From Oscheius sp. JU75 (lineage: Eukaryota; Nematoda; Chromadorea; Rhabditida; Rhabditidae): DNA of 64,000 bases. Where the stretch lies: NCBI GenBank assembly GCA_037178855.1, contig JASJZC010000002.1, forward strand, positions 3,348,001 through 3,412,000, given 5' to 3'. The notes under the pieces are model-generated. The model was not told where the DNA came from. It saw only the letters and a list, made by a program, of their open reading frames with translations, and searched no databases. The translations under genes and the position numbers were made by a program. Shown piece after piece: positions 36,157 to 48,815 of this stretch (within the stretch, counting starts at the first letter, position 1; each line of letters starts with the position of its first letter).

Positions 36157-36896
36157 TTACCCTTTGAGAGTCGCTACGAGAGTCAGTCCAATGACTGTCT
36201 CCAGAATGAGAAATCCTGCTTCCACGTAGACTATGATTGCCTCGATTAGGAGAACTGTAAGAGTTCAGTACTATTGACCAATAATTTACCATAGTTCTGA
36301 AAAACAGCGAGATAGCAGCAGATTGCTCCTGAAGCCGCACTGAGGAAGAGGGAGAATCCAATGAAGGCTGGTGTCTCTGTCAGATTTCCTCTCGAGGCTG
36401 AACATGACTTTTTTAGGGTTTCCAAGGGTCACACCCCAAGCCAGTCGGACAGCTTCAATAGGAGCGAAAGACAGAAGGATGAGCAGTTCCATTACACGGA
36501 CATGCGTCTGGTAAGGAAGGACATTTCCTGGAATTTTTTCCTTTGGAATAAAAATCTTTCTTATACTAAAGCGCAACATTGCCGGTCCGTCTGTTTGGAC
36601 CTCGGCGGTTTTGCGGGGCATGCGGCGCAGTTGCATGCAAATAACGTCAATCTGAAGCTGAGCAATCTCGGTTCGTTTTTCGAATTTCTGGGTCATAGTG
36701 GAGTAATTATTTTGTAAGATTTTATCTACTGAGGCAGTACGAGAGAAAATACCCACCTTTGTAAATGTTGAGAGCCAAGAGTGCCAGAAAGAGAAAGACG
36801 GAATAGGGTTTGTTGCATTGAATGAGGATTTGGTAGGAGAGCGAAGATCTCTGGAAATGGTTTTTGTCAATCAAAAGAAGCTCTCACGACTGTCAT
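36157..36896 (-). CDS. TMEM17/TMEM216-like ciliary transition-zone membrane protein
   Basis: Reverse-strand exons 36896-36888 (ATG ACA GTC), 36850-36757, 36527-36435, 36397-36290 and 36254-36157 (stop TAA); about 133 residues. Four hydrophobic segments: YSVFLFLALLALNIY, VMELLILLSFAPIEAVRLAW, FIGFSLFLSAASGAICCYLA and VEAGFLILETVIGLTLVA. The family hallmark between helices 2 and 3 is present: EAVRLAWASRGNLTETP, matching the RLxxGxxGNLTE pattern of the Transmemb_17 family. Such proteins sit at the ciliary transition zone with the MKS complex; in nematodes that means sensory neurons. The 9-nt first coding exon is inferred from a good donor and acceptor. Confidence 0.78.
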
Positions 36897-37063
36897 TTAG
36901 CGCGAGTTTGACCGACAAGGGAGTCTGCCAGCTGGATACTCTAAGTTGCTATGGCGACGCGCCGACTGACCACCGACTGGTCAGGCCTCCCAAACACATA
37001 GCACAGTCGATTAGGCCTTTAAACACATTCATTCGAACAAATATAATATCGTCTTATTCCGGA

Positions 37064-40000
37064 TCATTCCTCAGCTGACGGTTTTCCAAAATTGAACTTG
37101 TCCTTGCCGACCAGCCAGAAGGTTCGGATCTTCCCGTAGCCCTGAAGATAATAACTTCTGGCGGCAAGAGGCTCATTTTACCTTAATTTCAGTCTCTCCC
37201 CGTGGCTCGACCACAAATTGAGGGAAGTCGTTGCGTAGAAGATTCCTGGACTCGTCCGAGATGTGGATCTTTTCCGGTTGGCCGCCAGATTCCATTAGGT
37301 GGGCTAGGGTTACCTGAATATGAATCGATCCACGGAACCGGAAAAAGTTACAGTATCCCCGAAGAGACAGTATCTGGGAGCATTCAACCCAACCACTCCG
37401 GCTGCAACAGCCCCGGAATGGAAACCAAGTCGGATTCGGATCTTCTCGGCCTTCTTGTGTGGGACTCTGAACGAGAGGAGAAACTGAAACATGGCTTTTA
37501 GAGTACAGAGAGCCAGGAAACCTTCATGAGTTCGAGAGCAATCTCGGAACAGTTCGCGACATGTCGCTTTCCATTTTCTTCGGGTATTCCCGAGACAATC
37601 ATGTAGGCGTCTCCGATGGTCTCAACTTTGTAGCCGTCATTCCGACTGATTATCGCGTCGAACTCGGTGTATAGACTGTTCAACAGGGAGACTACCTCAA
37701 ATTGTACAACTACTTAACAAAAAGGATATGATACCTCCATGGGAGTGTAGGACGAGCACATAGTCGTGAATCCAACGATGTCACTGAACATTACCGTAGC
37801 CTGCGTGTAGGTTCTAGGAGCCACAGCGCGTCCATTCTTCAACTCATTGGCAACGTATCTGAAGCTCAAAACTTCCTTTGATTATGAATTTGTTCACTTG
37901 GGTAAGAGCTGGCCCAAGAGTCTTTCAGCTCGCTTAGTGGCCTCTTCCAACATTCCAGTCCTGTCGGTGACAATCTTCTCCAGGTTCCCGGCGTACTCTT
38001 CCATCATCCGCATCATCTGATCCACCAGACTTCCCTTCCTGATTGAATTCCTTGTGATGGTATGCTTTCAAGACTTACGCCTTGAGAATGGCCTCCGTAG
38101 CCAGTCGAACTCGTCGAATCGTGGGACGCATTTCGATACTCTCACTCCAACAATCCTGTAGTAGAGCCTGGAGATCGGGATTCAATTGTTGCTCTCGTTG
38201 GACGGTTGGCTTCGCTATTCTCTCCCCAGTCTTGGCCTTCTCAATCATTTCTAGAAGATTTTCTGGCTGTTGAGAGCCTCTACCCACCCCCGAGATTGGA
38301 CTTTTCGTTATAGGGAAGACTCCTGAACAGGATCTCGTAGATGACCACTCCGAGAGCGTAGATATCGGCGGATCTTTTCGAGTTTTGGGTCTGAAATCCC
38401 CCTTCCCATTCCGGCAAACATGAAACTACCTGCGACAGCCACTTCTGATCCATCCTTCTCCTCCTGTTCTTCTTGTCCCGCAGACGAACTTCCGGCGCGA
38501 CATACAGTATGCTAGTCTGTTGAACCGCTCCTCCGGCCTCACTTCCCTCCTTGATTGACTCACTCTCAATCAGACCCAACTTCTCCCATCGCAGCAGCGG
38601 ATCAGCCACTCCTGAGATGGGGGCTCAACTACCGTAATCCAGAGAAAGACTTACCGTAATCTGTCAATTTGATCATCCAGTTTCTGTCGATCAGTGCACT
38701 CCAAGTCGTCAGTGCTCCGTGGAAGCCTATGTTACTCGAGTGGAGATACTCGACACCCATTGTGATGTCACGGATGAAGGCCGCGTGAAATTTGACGTCA
38801 AAATCGATTTTGTCATTGTAGATCACGTCCTGGAGAGTTCCTCTGGAACAGAACTTCCACAAAGCCATCATCTCGTTCTTTTCATTGAAAGAAATCCCCA
38901 AAAACGGGTTCAGGTTGTCGTGAACAGCCTGCTTCATCTGAATTTTGGATTTCAGTTGGTCAAAACTATTGGGATACCCTCATTAGCAGTGTCAGATCAG
39001 ATTTGTTGAATACGATCTGTCTCTTCTGATTGTAGAAGCGGTAGGTAGCGTGAGTGTTGACTCCGATCAGACAGTGGTTCTTCATGAAGACAGTCGTCGT
39101 TCCCGAGAGCTTGGTTCGTTGAGAGCCGAGGGACAGCTGAATGAAGAGTATTGAACAACAGGACATAAAAACTACCATTGACTTGACTTGGTCCTCGTCA
39201 ATTATTCGGATGTCGTCCCTCCAAATTCTCCAAGGCATGCTTTCCAAGGCTCGTGACTCACTGAAATACGTTTGGCTTGCTGTTATCTTTGAAATGATGT
39301 TTTCCTAGTTTGCGCAAAGACTATTTCTAGTGATTTTACCATGCTTGATTTTCGATTTTGGTGGAGATAAAACATTTTGCGTGCACGATAGTCTTTCAGT
39401 TCTGGGCAACTCTGTACATCCTCGACTGTCGTCACAATAGCTGTAGCAAAAAGTAGCCAGAAACAGCTACTCTCTTACTGATGCTTTAAAATGTCTTTCG
39501 TGCCTTGTGTTTCACTTTCTAGGCACTTTCATGCCTTGCTCGACTCTTCTCTTGTAGCAGACGATAGACCATCAAAGACGACTTCAATGATGACGACAAC
39601 ACTCATCAGTAGAGTCTTGGTGCTGCCACGATTCACATTTGACTAGTAAAGTTTTGACTAAATCCGACTACAATAATCAGTGAATTTTTTGTTGTTTGAA
39701 ACAGTAATTAGCTTATTCTACAGTTACAAACTCTTCTTATTATAATCACTAATTAGCTCTCCAAACTTACAAATGCTTGCTGAGTAACCATCCTCCGACG
39801 GCGATGAGGGTGAGAACCAAAATGACAGCTCCTCCAGTTATGAAGACGGTATAGTCGCATTTCTCTTCCCTAAACTTCCTTTTGGAAATCACAAACATCC
39901 TCTCACCTGAATCCACAAGCTGGAATGTCAGTCGGGAAGTGTCCATCCAATGAAGGCCAAAAGTTCGAGGCGACTTCCGTGACTTTCTACATAGACCCTG

Positions 40001-42096
40001 CATTGCTGTCGTGTCAGCGCTATACTCACAACTATGACACAACCTGTTTGAGTTTGTAGTCCATCGCAGTTCGGGTTCAGGGAGGGGGTCATGTTAGCTA
40101 CCGGGCTAACTTTACTACTTGCTCCGTCCACGTAGAATGCCGAGAAGTACGGGACTCTTTCGGCCAGGTCGTCCAACATGATGGTTCCACTTCCAATTCC
40201 GGCGTTCGAGATCATTCCTAAGCATTCTGATACTTCTTCTACAGACCCTGTTACCAGGTATGGTCATTCGTCTCATAGCATTCCACATCTTAACCCCATT
40301 GGAGACGGACGAGAATTCCCCGGTTTCGTTGAAGACATTCCTGGCTGCAATAGCGTACATTTTGAACGCGTCGAAGAGGGTGATGTAGCCGTAGATGTTC
40401 ATCTGAACTTCCATCGTTAGGAGAACATGTGTTTACTTTGAAAAAAGAATTATCATGGTGGGACTCTCGAAAAAACTGAGAGTCCAATCACGATCTTTTT
40501 AGGTTTAAGGCCTACCAAGTCGATGTCTTTTTCCGCGAGTCCTACGGTAGCCAGTCTCTCGACAAAGGGAGTAATCATCCTGTCATCAAATCCATTAGTA
40601 TCGTCAATCTGGAAAAAAGACCTCCTCGCAATCACTCATCCCCCGCACATAAGCCTCGACCACCGTCTGGGGATTACGGTGTCAAGGAAAACACTGATCC
40701 TGTCAGAGTAGTTCCGGGCTTAAACTCACGAGAATACAGTTCGCGTAGGTCTGTTTGACTCCGTCTAGAATGGTCGAATTGCTTCCGACGAAGGGAGAGG
40801 CTCCGTTGGCTCCTTCCTAAGATTTTCATATGAAAATGTTGGTCAGAAACTACCTGGATCCACGGAAAGATAAAGACGTACTCGCTCTCGGACAAGCCAG
40901 CTCTTCTAGAGCCTGCTCTAAAGGGTTTAGTCAGGTCTCTGGTGGAAGAGAACATGACCAGGACGACTGAAATTGTGGTTTCAATAGTTTCTAAAAGAGC
41001 CCACTTCTCGCGTTACTCTTGAGCTCATCGTAGACACCGGTATTGATCATGTCGTCCGCTGTGGCAGACTCCTCGACCAGGATTTTCTTCGAGACACTGA
41101 TTTCTTCTCTCTGGAGAACTGGCTCAAAAGCTTGTAGCTTCTCGTAGGCCATGACACCCAGGTTTGTGACTATTGCGATCTGAAATTTTCAGATTTGTGG
41201 TTAGTTAACGAAGGATTTGTCTATGAACAAGGCTCAACGTTCGCTACCCTGATTTGCGGTAGAAAGACGATACTCTCGCCGTGGTCCATGTCTGTATCAG
41301 TTCTTGAACCGCAAACTCACCCTTCCATCAGCTTTGGTAATTAAAGGAAATTGTCGTCCTTACACTCTACGTAATCAAAAGTGCTACACTGTCTGGCTAC
41401 TTTTAGTGCTCTCCCGTACCGTTTAGCAATGCCAAATCGGAAAGAAATTCGCTCCCATACTGTCTTGACTAGACTACATTAGTCTTTCAAATAAAACTGT
41501 CGTCAGCTGAGACATGAGATATTCCTTCCCTAGACAAGTTCACTCACCTGCTTCCAATTATTGTGCTTGATAAAGGCCACTGTCGATTCAGCTACAGCAC
41601 TCATTGTTCTCAGTGAGGATCGAACCAGAGTCTTGTAGATCTTCTTGTTCGAAAGAGCATTAGCCGTAGCGGTATAGGCGATAATTGGACGGTTCCAGTA
41701 GGCAGCCATGGTCGCTACCGGCAACATCTCTGCTGTACAATAAGGACCGAGAAAGGCATGAATGTGCTGGATGTGATACATTTCAGCAGCGGCGGCGACT
41801 CCCTCGAACGACTCTCCACAGCCGTCTCGGGATATAACTCTATTGCTAATTTTTTGACAGGAGAAAGTTGACCTACTCAATGTCCAGGTCCTCTCCCAAA
41901 ACACCATTTTCCAGCAGTTCTTTCCTCGAAAGTTGTAGAATTTTCTCGTAGTTAGGCAGAGCTCCGGCCGATCCAATGTGGCCCAAGAGAATCTGAGAAA
42001 TGTTTTCAGAAAACCTGAATCAGATACCTTGTTGGTCGAGTTGATTCCATAGCTCTTCTGAACTTCTAAGAAGGCCACTACCAAGAAGAGAATCAT
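37064..42096 (-). CDS. Receptor-type guanylyl cyclase (nematode GCY type)
   Basis: A single-pass receptor for sensory ligands making cGMP. The ATG at 42096 opens a signal peptide ([12 protein letters not shown]). The ligand-binding domain has [19 protein letters not shown] and [18 protein letters not shown] with [13 protein letters not shown] transmembrane helix ([20 protein letters not shown]) lies near 39780-39860. The kinase-homology domain (about 38075-39240) lacks catalytic residues, as is normal. In the cyclase domain the metal Asp residues ([13 protein letters not shown]) and guanine-selecting Glu/Cys ([16 protein letters not shown]) are present. The motif VNTASRMES, however, reads VTLAHLMES, losing the transition-state Asn and Arg. 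The C-terminus [13 protein letters not shown] ends at TGA 37064. Confidence 0.92.
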
Positions 42097-43677
42097 CTGA
42101 AAAAGGCACAGTAATTCGGATCTAACTGGAAGGTATGACTACCAACACTGACAGAGAAAGATGCCACAATCAGCTAAGTGTTATTGGAAGGCGGATAAGC
42201 TGCTTGAGCCGATTCTTGCATTTTCGGCTTATACCACTCAACTGATTCATCCGTATTCTGACAAGGAGAGAGAGAGAGACAGGTTCGGTGTCTGACTGTT
42301 CGAGGAGAGCTTCGAAGTCATATGAATCACCGAAAGTATCCCTCAAATTGAAACTACTGAAACCTGGTAGTTTCTTAATTCCCGCTGCTATTGAAACCGT
42401 CAGGACCATTTTTAGCTGGCACCCTCTGAAGGAGGTTTAAAACAAGTTAGAATGTCGTGTCTTCCTTTCACCCACATTTCACATGACAACTCGGTCAAAA
42501 CAGACTAGACTGTTGCACTTTCAAAAAGATACCTTTATCCGCCGATCTCCCCTCTAGATACATCTGTTCAAGATGCTACGGATCCCCGCTTTTCTCCGTC
42601 TATCTCTCTCTGTCGGATGACCTTGGCCGGTCGCCAACTCACCAATGCGTATAATAGATCTACTTTCTCTTCCTGAAACTTTTCCCAGTGACTTCCTTAG
42701 TTAAGATATAGTGAATCATGCAATCGATGTGACTGAAATGCCCTTTGGAACTCTAGATGATTGGGACAGAAATAAGTTCTGACTATGCCTCCATCTGCTT
42801 TTTACACTCTTTTAATGTCACAACCGCCATTTGATTTCGGCCGCAGGTTTCTCTCTGTAACATTCACTTCTTGCGCACCTCGTGGCAGTTTCCCAGCTTC
42901 ATTGTCTGTTAATTGTACAGCTAATCGTTTGCGTTGTAGCTTCTAAAATGTTCCATCGAAGCAATTTGGTCTGTCACCCGAACCTCTTTCCTGTTTCTGC
43001 TGTAAATTTCGAGAAGAGATTGTCCACGGAACACGCGTTCATCCCAACTTGACCTCACTGCGATCCATCTTGGATGTCTGATACACACTCTTTCCTTTCC
43101 AACAACTATTCTAATCTCTCCGATGATGACTGTTGTTGATTCATTGAATTCCCGCTTATTGAAAGCTCACGTAATTGTTGCCTTCTACTTTTCTTTTAGG
43201 TAGTCCATCGCTTTTTTCATTTTAGCAATACTCTGCAAAGTTTTGATCTGATCTAAAGGTTTGCCGAATATCGTAAGCTCGAAAATGTCTCTTTGACCGC
43301 GAAAAAACGCTCATTGGCAAATGATTCATATTTTTCAAACACGAGTTCAAACTCCCGTTTACGGCCATACCACATGGGGAGTATATACGCTATTCCGTCC
43401 GATCTGGCAAGTCAAGCAATGTTAGACCCTTGGATCGAAGACGACTTGGGAATCCTGGAGGTCGTAAACTTTTTTGCATTTCTCCGATCTCCTTTTGATC
43501 AGAAAAACTTTCTTTCAATTTTCCATTGTTTGCCTTCTATGAAAACAATGACTAACACGATGAAAGCACTCGTACACACTTCTCTAATTGATAGGATCGA
43601 AGAACCAGAAATCGAAACTGTTTTCAGCGAAAGTCTCTCTCACTTCTGTCAGTCACTTTCTTCAACCGATTTTAGAT
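42097..43677. promoter_or_regulatory. Upstream of GCY and of the hydrolase gene
   Basis: About 1.6 kb between divergent genes. Open frames occur on both strands (for example 42409-42170 reverse, 43293-43697 forward) but without splice support; the forward one overlaps the hydrolase start in another frame. A TTTTAG acceptor lies 2 nt before the ATG at 43678. Confidence 0.4.
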
Positions 43678-45231
43678 ATGCCCGAAGAAATCATTGAAGC
43701 CGAGTTGGTAGAGAACAAAATGCTAATCGACAACGTAGACATAGGTTATTGTCGCTATGGGAATGGACCAAATTACGTTCTCTGTATTTGTGGGGCAGTC
43801 GGTAAACTATTCTCTTGAGAAATCACCATCAACTTTCCTAGGTTCCTATAAAAAGGACTGGCCGTTGACCCTGCTTAAACATTTTGACCCCGAATTCCTC
43901 ACAATCGTCTGCTTCGACCCTCCCGGCTACGGAACTTCCAGACCGCCAGAGCGAAAACAAGAAGTCACCAGATGCAATAAGGATGCGGTTTTTGGTGTCA
44001 AACTTATGCAGGCATTCTAATCTTTTTATAGCGAATCAAAATGGCTTTAGGGTCTAGACATGATTCCTTTCACAGTCATGGGGTGGTCAGAAGGAGCCAG
44101 GACGGCAGTGCATGTTGCAGAGCTCGGAAAGGAGAAGGTTGGTACTGTTGGAGTCTTGATGAATGTGATTAGGTTAACAAAATGATTCTCTTGGCTGCTG
44201 GAACCAAAGTTTCGAAGCTTGGAGCTATGGCCTTTGCCGGTAAGTTTTCCGTTTTTGTCTCTTGGGTTATTGTATTCTCTTTACTGTTGTTAGTTACCTT
44301 AGAAGTCAGGGTACTATAAATGATTAAGTAGTTTCCACTTTTTTCTCTACCTCAATATGGTTGTAACCCTGATTCCCTCAGCTTCAAATCTAGGAAAGTT
44401 ACAAGGCATCAATGCGATCAGAACTGTAGCACTCCGCAGTCATGTGGGGAGACGGTGGAGCTACCATCGTGAGATCGAGCGACGTTCTCACATTGATTAC
44501 GCATCCCAGACTGTTTCCTAATTGATTTGCTAGAACAGGACATAGTTGATTAACGATTAGAGATGACCAGAGTTGACATGCCAAGTTTCTGTGGCTACCA
44601 AGATCGTAGTTTATTGCCAGTCAGAAGTTGATGCCGTCTTTTTTCCGAATATGGTCGAGCTATTACATCGTTAGCTACTCGTTTAGGGTTTCTGCATTGA
44701 CTTCCAGACTTTTCCAAACTCTCAAAATAGAGCCTGCAACTGTTAGTTGACTAAGGCCACAGTTGACATGTGGTCGATGTCAGAAAGATAGGTCGGGGAT
44801 AACTAGCACAGCTACAGATACCAGAAAGTTTTCAGGAATGAAAAACACTGACCACTGGCTCCCGAATGCCCGTGCACCCTACCTGGAGCACTATTCCGAA
44901 GACTACCTTCGAGTCCAATGGGCCGCTCTCTGTGATGTTGTCCAACAGTTTGTCTCTTTCTATCTCAAATATCCCCCTCCCTTTCAGAGTGTATGACTAC
45001 TGTGGTGGTCGCTTCCCCAGCGATCTGGCCCTTCCCAAACTGACTCTCCCTTCGCTGATTATGACCGGAGGACAGGACAGATTCTGTGCCGATCCCAAGA
45101 CCTGTTTCCTGAACGTGATGAAGAATGCCAGGGCGGAACAGCATGCCCAGGGAGGGCACGACTTCTACATGAAGTATCCCAAATGGTTTTCGGAAAAAGT
45201 TCAGGCTTTCATCAAAGAGAAGACCAAATAA
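43678..45231 (+). CDS. Valacyclovir-hydrolase-like alpha/beta hydrolase (BPHL family)
   Basis: A serine esterase of the BPHL group. Exons 43678-43801, 43842-44011, 44051-44137, 44173-44239, 44836-44947 and 44988-45231 (stop TAA; AATAAA at 45245). Landmarks: DIGYCRYGNGPNYVLCI, oxyanion-loop region AVGSYKKDW, FDPPGYGTSRPPER, nucleophile elbow MGWSEGARTA (Ser), catalytic Asp in LIMTGGQDRFC and His in QGGHDFYMKYP. All three catalytic residues are present. Intron 44012-44050 must start with GC rather than GT to keep KLMQ joined to GLDMIPFTVMGW. The intron at 44240-44835 is the longest. Confidence 0.9.
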
Positions 45232-45545
45232 GCCGGTTTTTGTAAATAAATCAAGTGGTCGTTGGATGTTTTTGCCCCGGGCTCGAGGACGTCGTTAATC
45301 GTCTTCAAATCCCCAGGCAGCACTGGTCCTATTATGGATTCTGACCAGATTTCGTATTCCATTTTGAGACACCGCACCCTGGGCTCTTTTCAAAGATCAA
45401 ACTGTTCTTCATCTCATTCTCATTTTGGCTCAATTCCCGACGGGGACACTCTTTCATTCATCCCGAATGAGACACTTTCGTATCCGCCGTTTATCTCCGT
45501 ATTCCGTCTTGTTCTCATTTCGGGTCTAAATTCTAGGAAGCTAAC

Positions 45546-46550
45546 ATGTTGCTCTGGTTTATATTTGTTCTTCCTCTGGTTCTTGGAGATCAAGAACTGA
45601 GCAGACAGATCCGGAATCCTCATGTCTCTCACAAGATTGAACTCGTGGTGAGTATATCTTCGATTTTCTTCCTATCAATCTTCGAACTTTGTTTCGAGCA
45701 GTAGAAATCTGAAATGTGTCTATCAAAACAGTTATGTTCGCATATAGGTCTACTGTCTGTTATACAATATCTGAGAAGTTGAGCAGGATCAGAAGAGAAC
45801 CCAGCTGAGAGGTGGAGACGAGAGACAGAACTGTATTCACGTTGGGGGGAAATATCCAACCTGGCGGGACAATCAAACATAATGAGCAACAAAAATAATT
45901 AACGCATTAGATGCACCTTCTTTTAATTAACGAAGCAAAAAGCGACACTATTTCCTGACCAGTCTGTTTGGAAGTTTTAGACAACATGCGCGCTTCTTTG
46001 GTTTGTCCGTATATATCAGACTGACAGATAATGACAGAGCAAAAAATGTATGAAACATCGTATTGACATAGAATTATGTCTTCAACAGGTGTCCCATCCC
46101 CTTCAAGACGCCCCAGTGCCGTCTTGTCCCTTCTGCAATGTTGAACGTTGCTCTCCTCTCGAGTTCTGCTACGTTATCAAGAACAGGCACTACGGTAAGC
46201 ACTCACTTTCTCGCTAAAAAAATACACAGGCACGACTTCCGGAGAGTACTGTGGATCCTCGAGTGATCTCACGACGGTGATTCGGGACAAATTGGTCAAT
46301 CGAATGACCAACAATGCTTGTCAGCCTGGCATTGCTGACTTGAATTCAGCGTATTGTTGGTGTCAGAACAGCTCTAGCGGGTAGGTCTACTAGAATACAA
46401 AAAGGATTCTTCAGTGACACGATGGAGGAGCAGCTTCGGCGAGTTCGTATTTGGCGCTATGCCCCTCTTAAATGGCATGCTGACCGGGAGCTTATAATGT
46501 CTTCAGCAGCTCGTCTATTCCTACCAATTCTGCTTCTTCTCCTCTGCTAG
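45546..46550 (+). CDS. Secreted cysteine-rich protein, possibly GPI-anchored
   Basis: Exons 45546-45647, 46089-46194, 46230-46380 and 46415-46550 (stop TAG); about 164 residues. The signal peptide is MLLWFIFVLPLVLGD. The mature part has ten or so cysteines in a dense pattern (CPFCNVERC, FCYVIKN, YCGSSSD, NNACQPG, YCWCQNSS). The C-terminus is short and hydrophobic (SSAARLFLPILLLLC), as in GPI attachment signals. Caution: the DNA encoding that tail is also an excellent polypyrimidine tract ending in CTGCTAG, so it may instead be an intron end leading into an exon at 46551-46640. Family not recognised. Confidence 0.6.
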
Positions 46551-46640
46551 GGGGGCCAGATTCTACGCCCGCGATCTCGTCAAAAGATACCTCCGTCCTC
46601 TCTCTGTTTACGCCGAGGAAGACGAGCAATCAGAGCGGTG
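46551..46640 (+). other. Possible exon, owner unknown
   Basis: Follows a strong acceptor (CTTCTCCTCTGCTAG) and precedes GTGCGT. Open in two frames (for example RFYARDLVKRYLRPLSVYAE). It does not join in phase to the K2P gene that follows. Confidence 0.3.
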
Positions 46641-46768
46641 CGTGTGGGGTTGAAACCGAGTTATGATAGCAGGGTTGTCCCGCCCTCCTGGGACCTCGAC
46701 CCAGTCATCTGTCAGCAAAGGGGCCCCTTTCTCATTCATTGCCCCCTGTTTTCAAACACGATTTACAG

Positions 46769-48815
46769 ATGGCGAGTCTTCTCTATCCCATTGAAAACGT
46801 GGTCGGGCGGATTGACCACTTCAATAAGGTATAGGCAGCATGTTGGCTGAGGGGATCAAAGAGCTCGCATGTTTCCAAAATGGTCCTCTTTTGTTGTTGT
46901 GGACTAACGAGTTGGTTCGCACTTCCTGCGGTCGCATGTCCCTCCCTTCTTAACCGCAGTTCTTTCCCAATCTTCTGCTCCCAACATCTCTATTCCAGAT
47001 GCTCCTCGATCGAGTTCGTGGAGGAGCTACCTCCTTATGGACGAGGTCGGCAGCTCTTCGTCGACTAGCTCCTCTGGTTCTGTTCTCTCTTCTCGTGGTC
47101 TACCTCTTCATGGGATCCGCCTGCTTCTGGGCTCTTGAGCATGATCCCCATGAGCAAGGAATCAGGAGATGGTACATCAATCTGGCTGGGACTAGGTAAC
47201 TTTTTTCTTGTTAGCGCTGAACCATAGTTTAGACGAAACTTCGCCCGATCCATCAGCTCTAGGATTTTCAATGATACTCGCAATCTTCTCATCATAATTG
47301 ACCGGGAGCAGACTGAACGAGTTCAGGTTAGTTCTGGGACGTTTTCTCCGTACGAAATCGATTGCCTATATGTCCTATCCCGCCTGTATCATCTCAAGTT
47401 TTGTAGTCCTACCATCTCTCCCGTATTCTTCTCTCATCCTGAGATCTACACTTGTCCCACCCGTTTCATCTCACGTCCCAACCCAGACCCGACTTTGCTT
47501 ATGTTGATTGGCCACAAAGCAATGCGTTTTGTTTCGATTGCAGTCGAATCAGGGGCGGACAAACGACGTCTAATTGACAGACTCTGGACTCTATTGGCCT
47601 CCTCTCGGAGGTCAAGCAAGAGTCAACGGAGGGCATCATAAACACGGGAAGACACTTAGTCGTTTTGAGTAAGATCTAATCGGGAAGATGTCTCTCTTCT
47701 GAGTGGAGGAGAGACTGGATCTCTCCAGGGAGATGACCCCCATGTTGTGGGTCTGATGAAGATGAAAAGAAACCGCAAAAAATGACTTTAGCAACTACTG
47801 GTCGAGTCACTGAAGAGATATGAGGAGAAGTTGGACATGCGAGTTCCGGACAAGACCGAATGGACCTTCACGAACAGCTTCAACTACGCCTATGGGTTAC
47901 TGCTGACTCTAGGTCATGGGTCGAAGGTTCCGGAGACAAAATTGGGACAGGTATCTGGTTTTGTGGATCCTCTCTTAGGAGAAGAATGTTTTAGATCTTT
48001 GCTCTGTTCTACTGTATTCTTGGAATACCTCTTTTCTACGCAACCATAGGATTTTGTGGCTTCGCCATCCTGAAACCCTTCCTGGATGTGAGTTTGGGAA
48101 AACTTTGTCAAAAGAATGTCATTTGAATTTGTCCCTTTTCACATTCCATAGCCTCCACAAAATACGCAAAAATACTCGAAGTTTTCTATCTCAAGAAGAA
48201 GAATTTGAGCTTTTTGATGGCCTACAAAGTTGCAGATTAGACCAATATATTGCAGCTACAATTTTGCAGTACATCGATGAGTTCGAATGGGTCGACTTGT
48301 GCAAAGAACTGACATTTACTTTTGTTATAACAAGAATTTCCAGAGCACTGCCCGAAAGCACAGTCAACGTCTGCTCGTCCTCTACCTAGTCTCGACTCTC
48401 TACCTCGTCTGGAGTCTTCTCGTAGCCCTATTCCTTTACTATTGGGTACTGCCAGACTCACTAAATGTATAAAAACCATTTCAGGTCAGCGACCACTTTT
48501 GGAGCTGCGTCTTCACCGCCTTCTTGGCCGGTCTCACCGTCCAGATTCCTCTCTACCACTCTCTGACTCCTCCATCCCTTCTTGTTCTTCTAGGAGCTTG
48601 CAGTGTTTCAGTGACCATCTTGACCATGATCATCATTCTTTTGGCTTCGGTCTACTGCTCCTGTACCAGTCAGTTTCACGCTTTGTGTCAAAAACCAAGA
48701 TTCAGGCGTAGTGAAGAAGGATACCCTACTGGTTCCCGGGACACCTGAACCGCAGAAGTTCACTCTGATCGTGGATGAGGCCGGAGACAGCAAACTGGCG
48801 GAGCCGAACCAATGA
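46769..48815 (+). CDS. Two-pore-domain K+ channel-like (TWK) protein with degenerate pore
   Basis: Exons 46769-46828, 46999-47195, about 47233-47324, about 47793-47950, about 47996-48086, about 48342-48444, about 48485-48669 and about 48708-48815 (stop TGA). Helix M1 is APLVLFSLLVVYLFMGSACF, then a long extracellular cap segment. Pore 1 is WTFTNSFNYAYGLLLTLGHG, so the filter reads TLGHG, not T(I/V)GYG. M2 is IFALFYCILGIPLFYATIGF, the family hallmark. M3 is LLVLYLVSTLYLVWSLLVAL. Pore 2 keeps the helix (FWSCVFTAFLAGLT) but the GFGD filter is replaced by VQIPLYHSL. M4 follows, then a polar tail. Fold kept, selectivity probably lost. Confidence 0.82.

Noticed and set aside
43293..43697. 134-codon forward frame upstream of the hydrolase
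   Set aside because: Starts without ATG and overlaps the hydrolase start out of frame; composition resembles AT-rich non-coding DNA.
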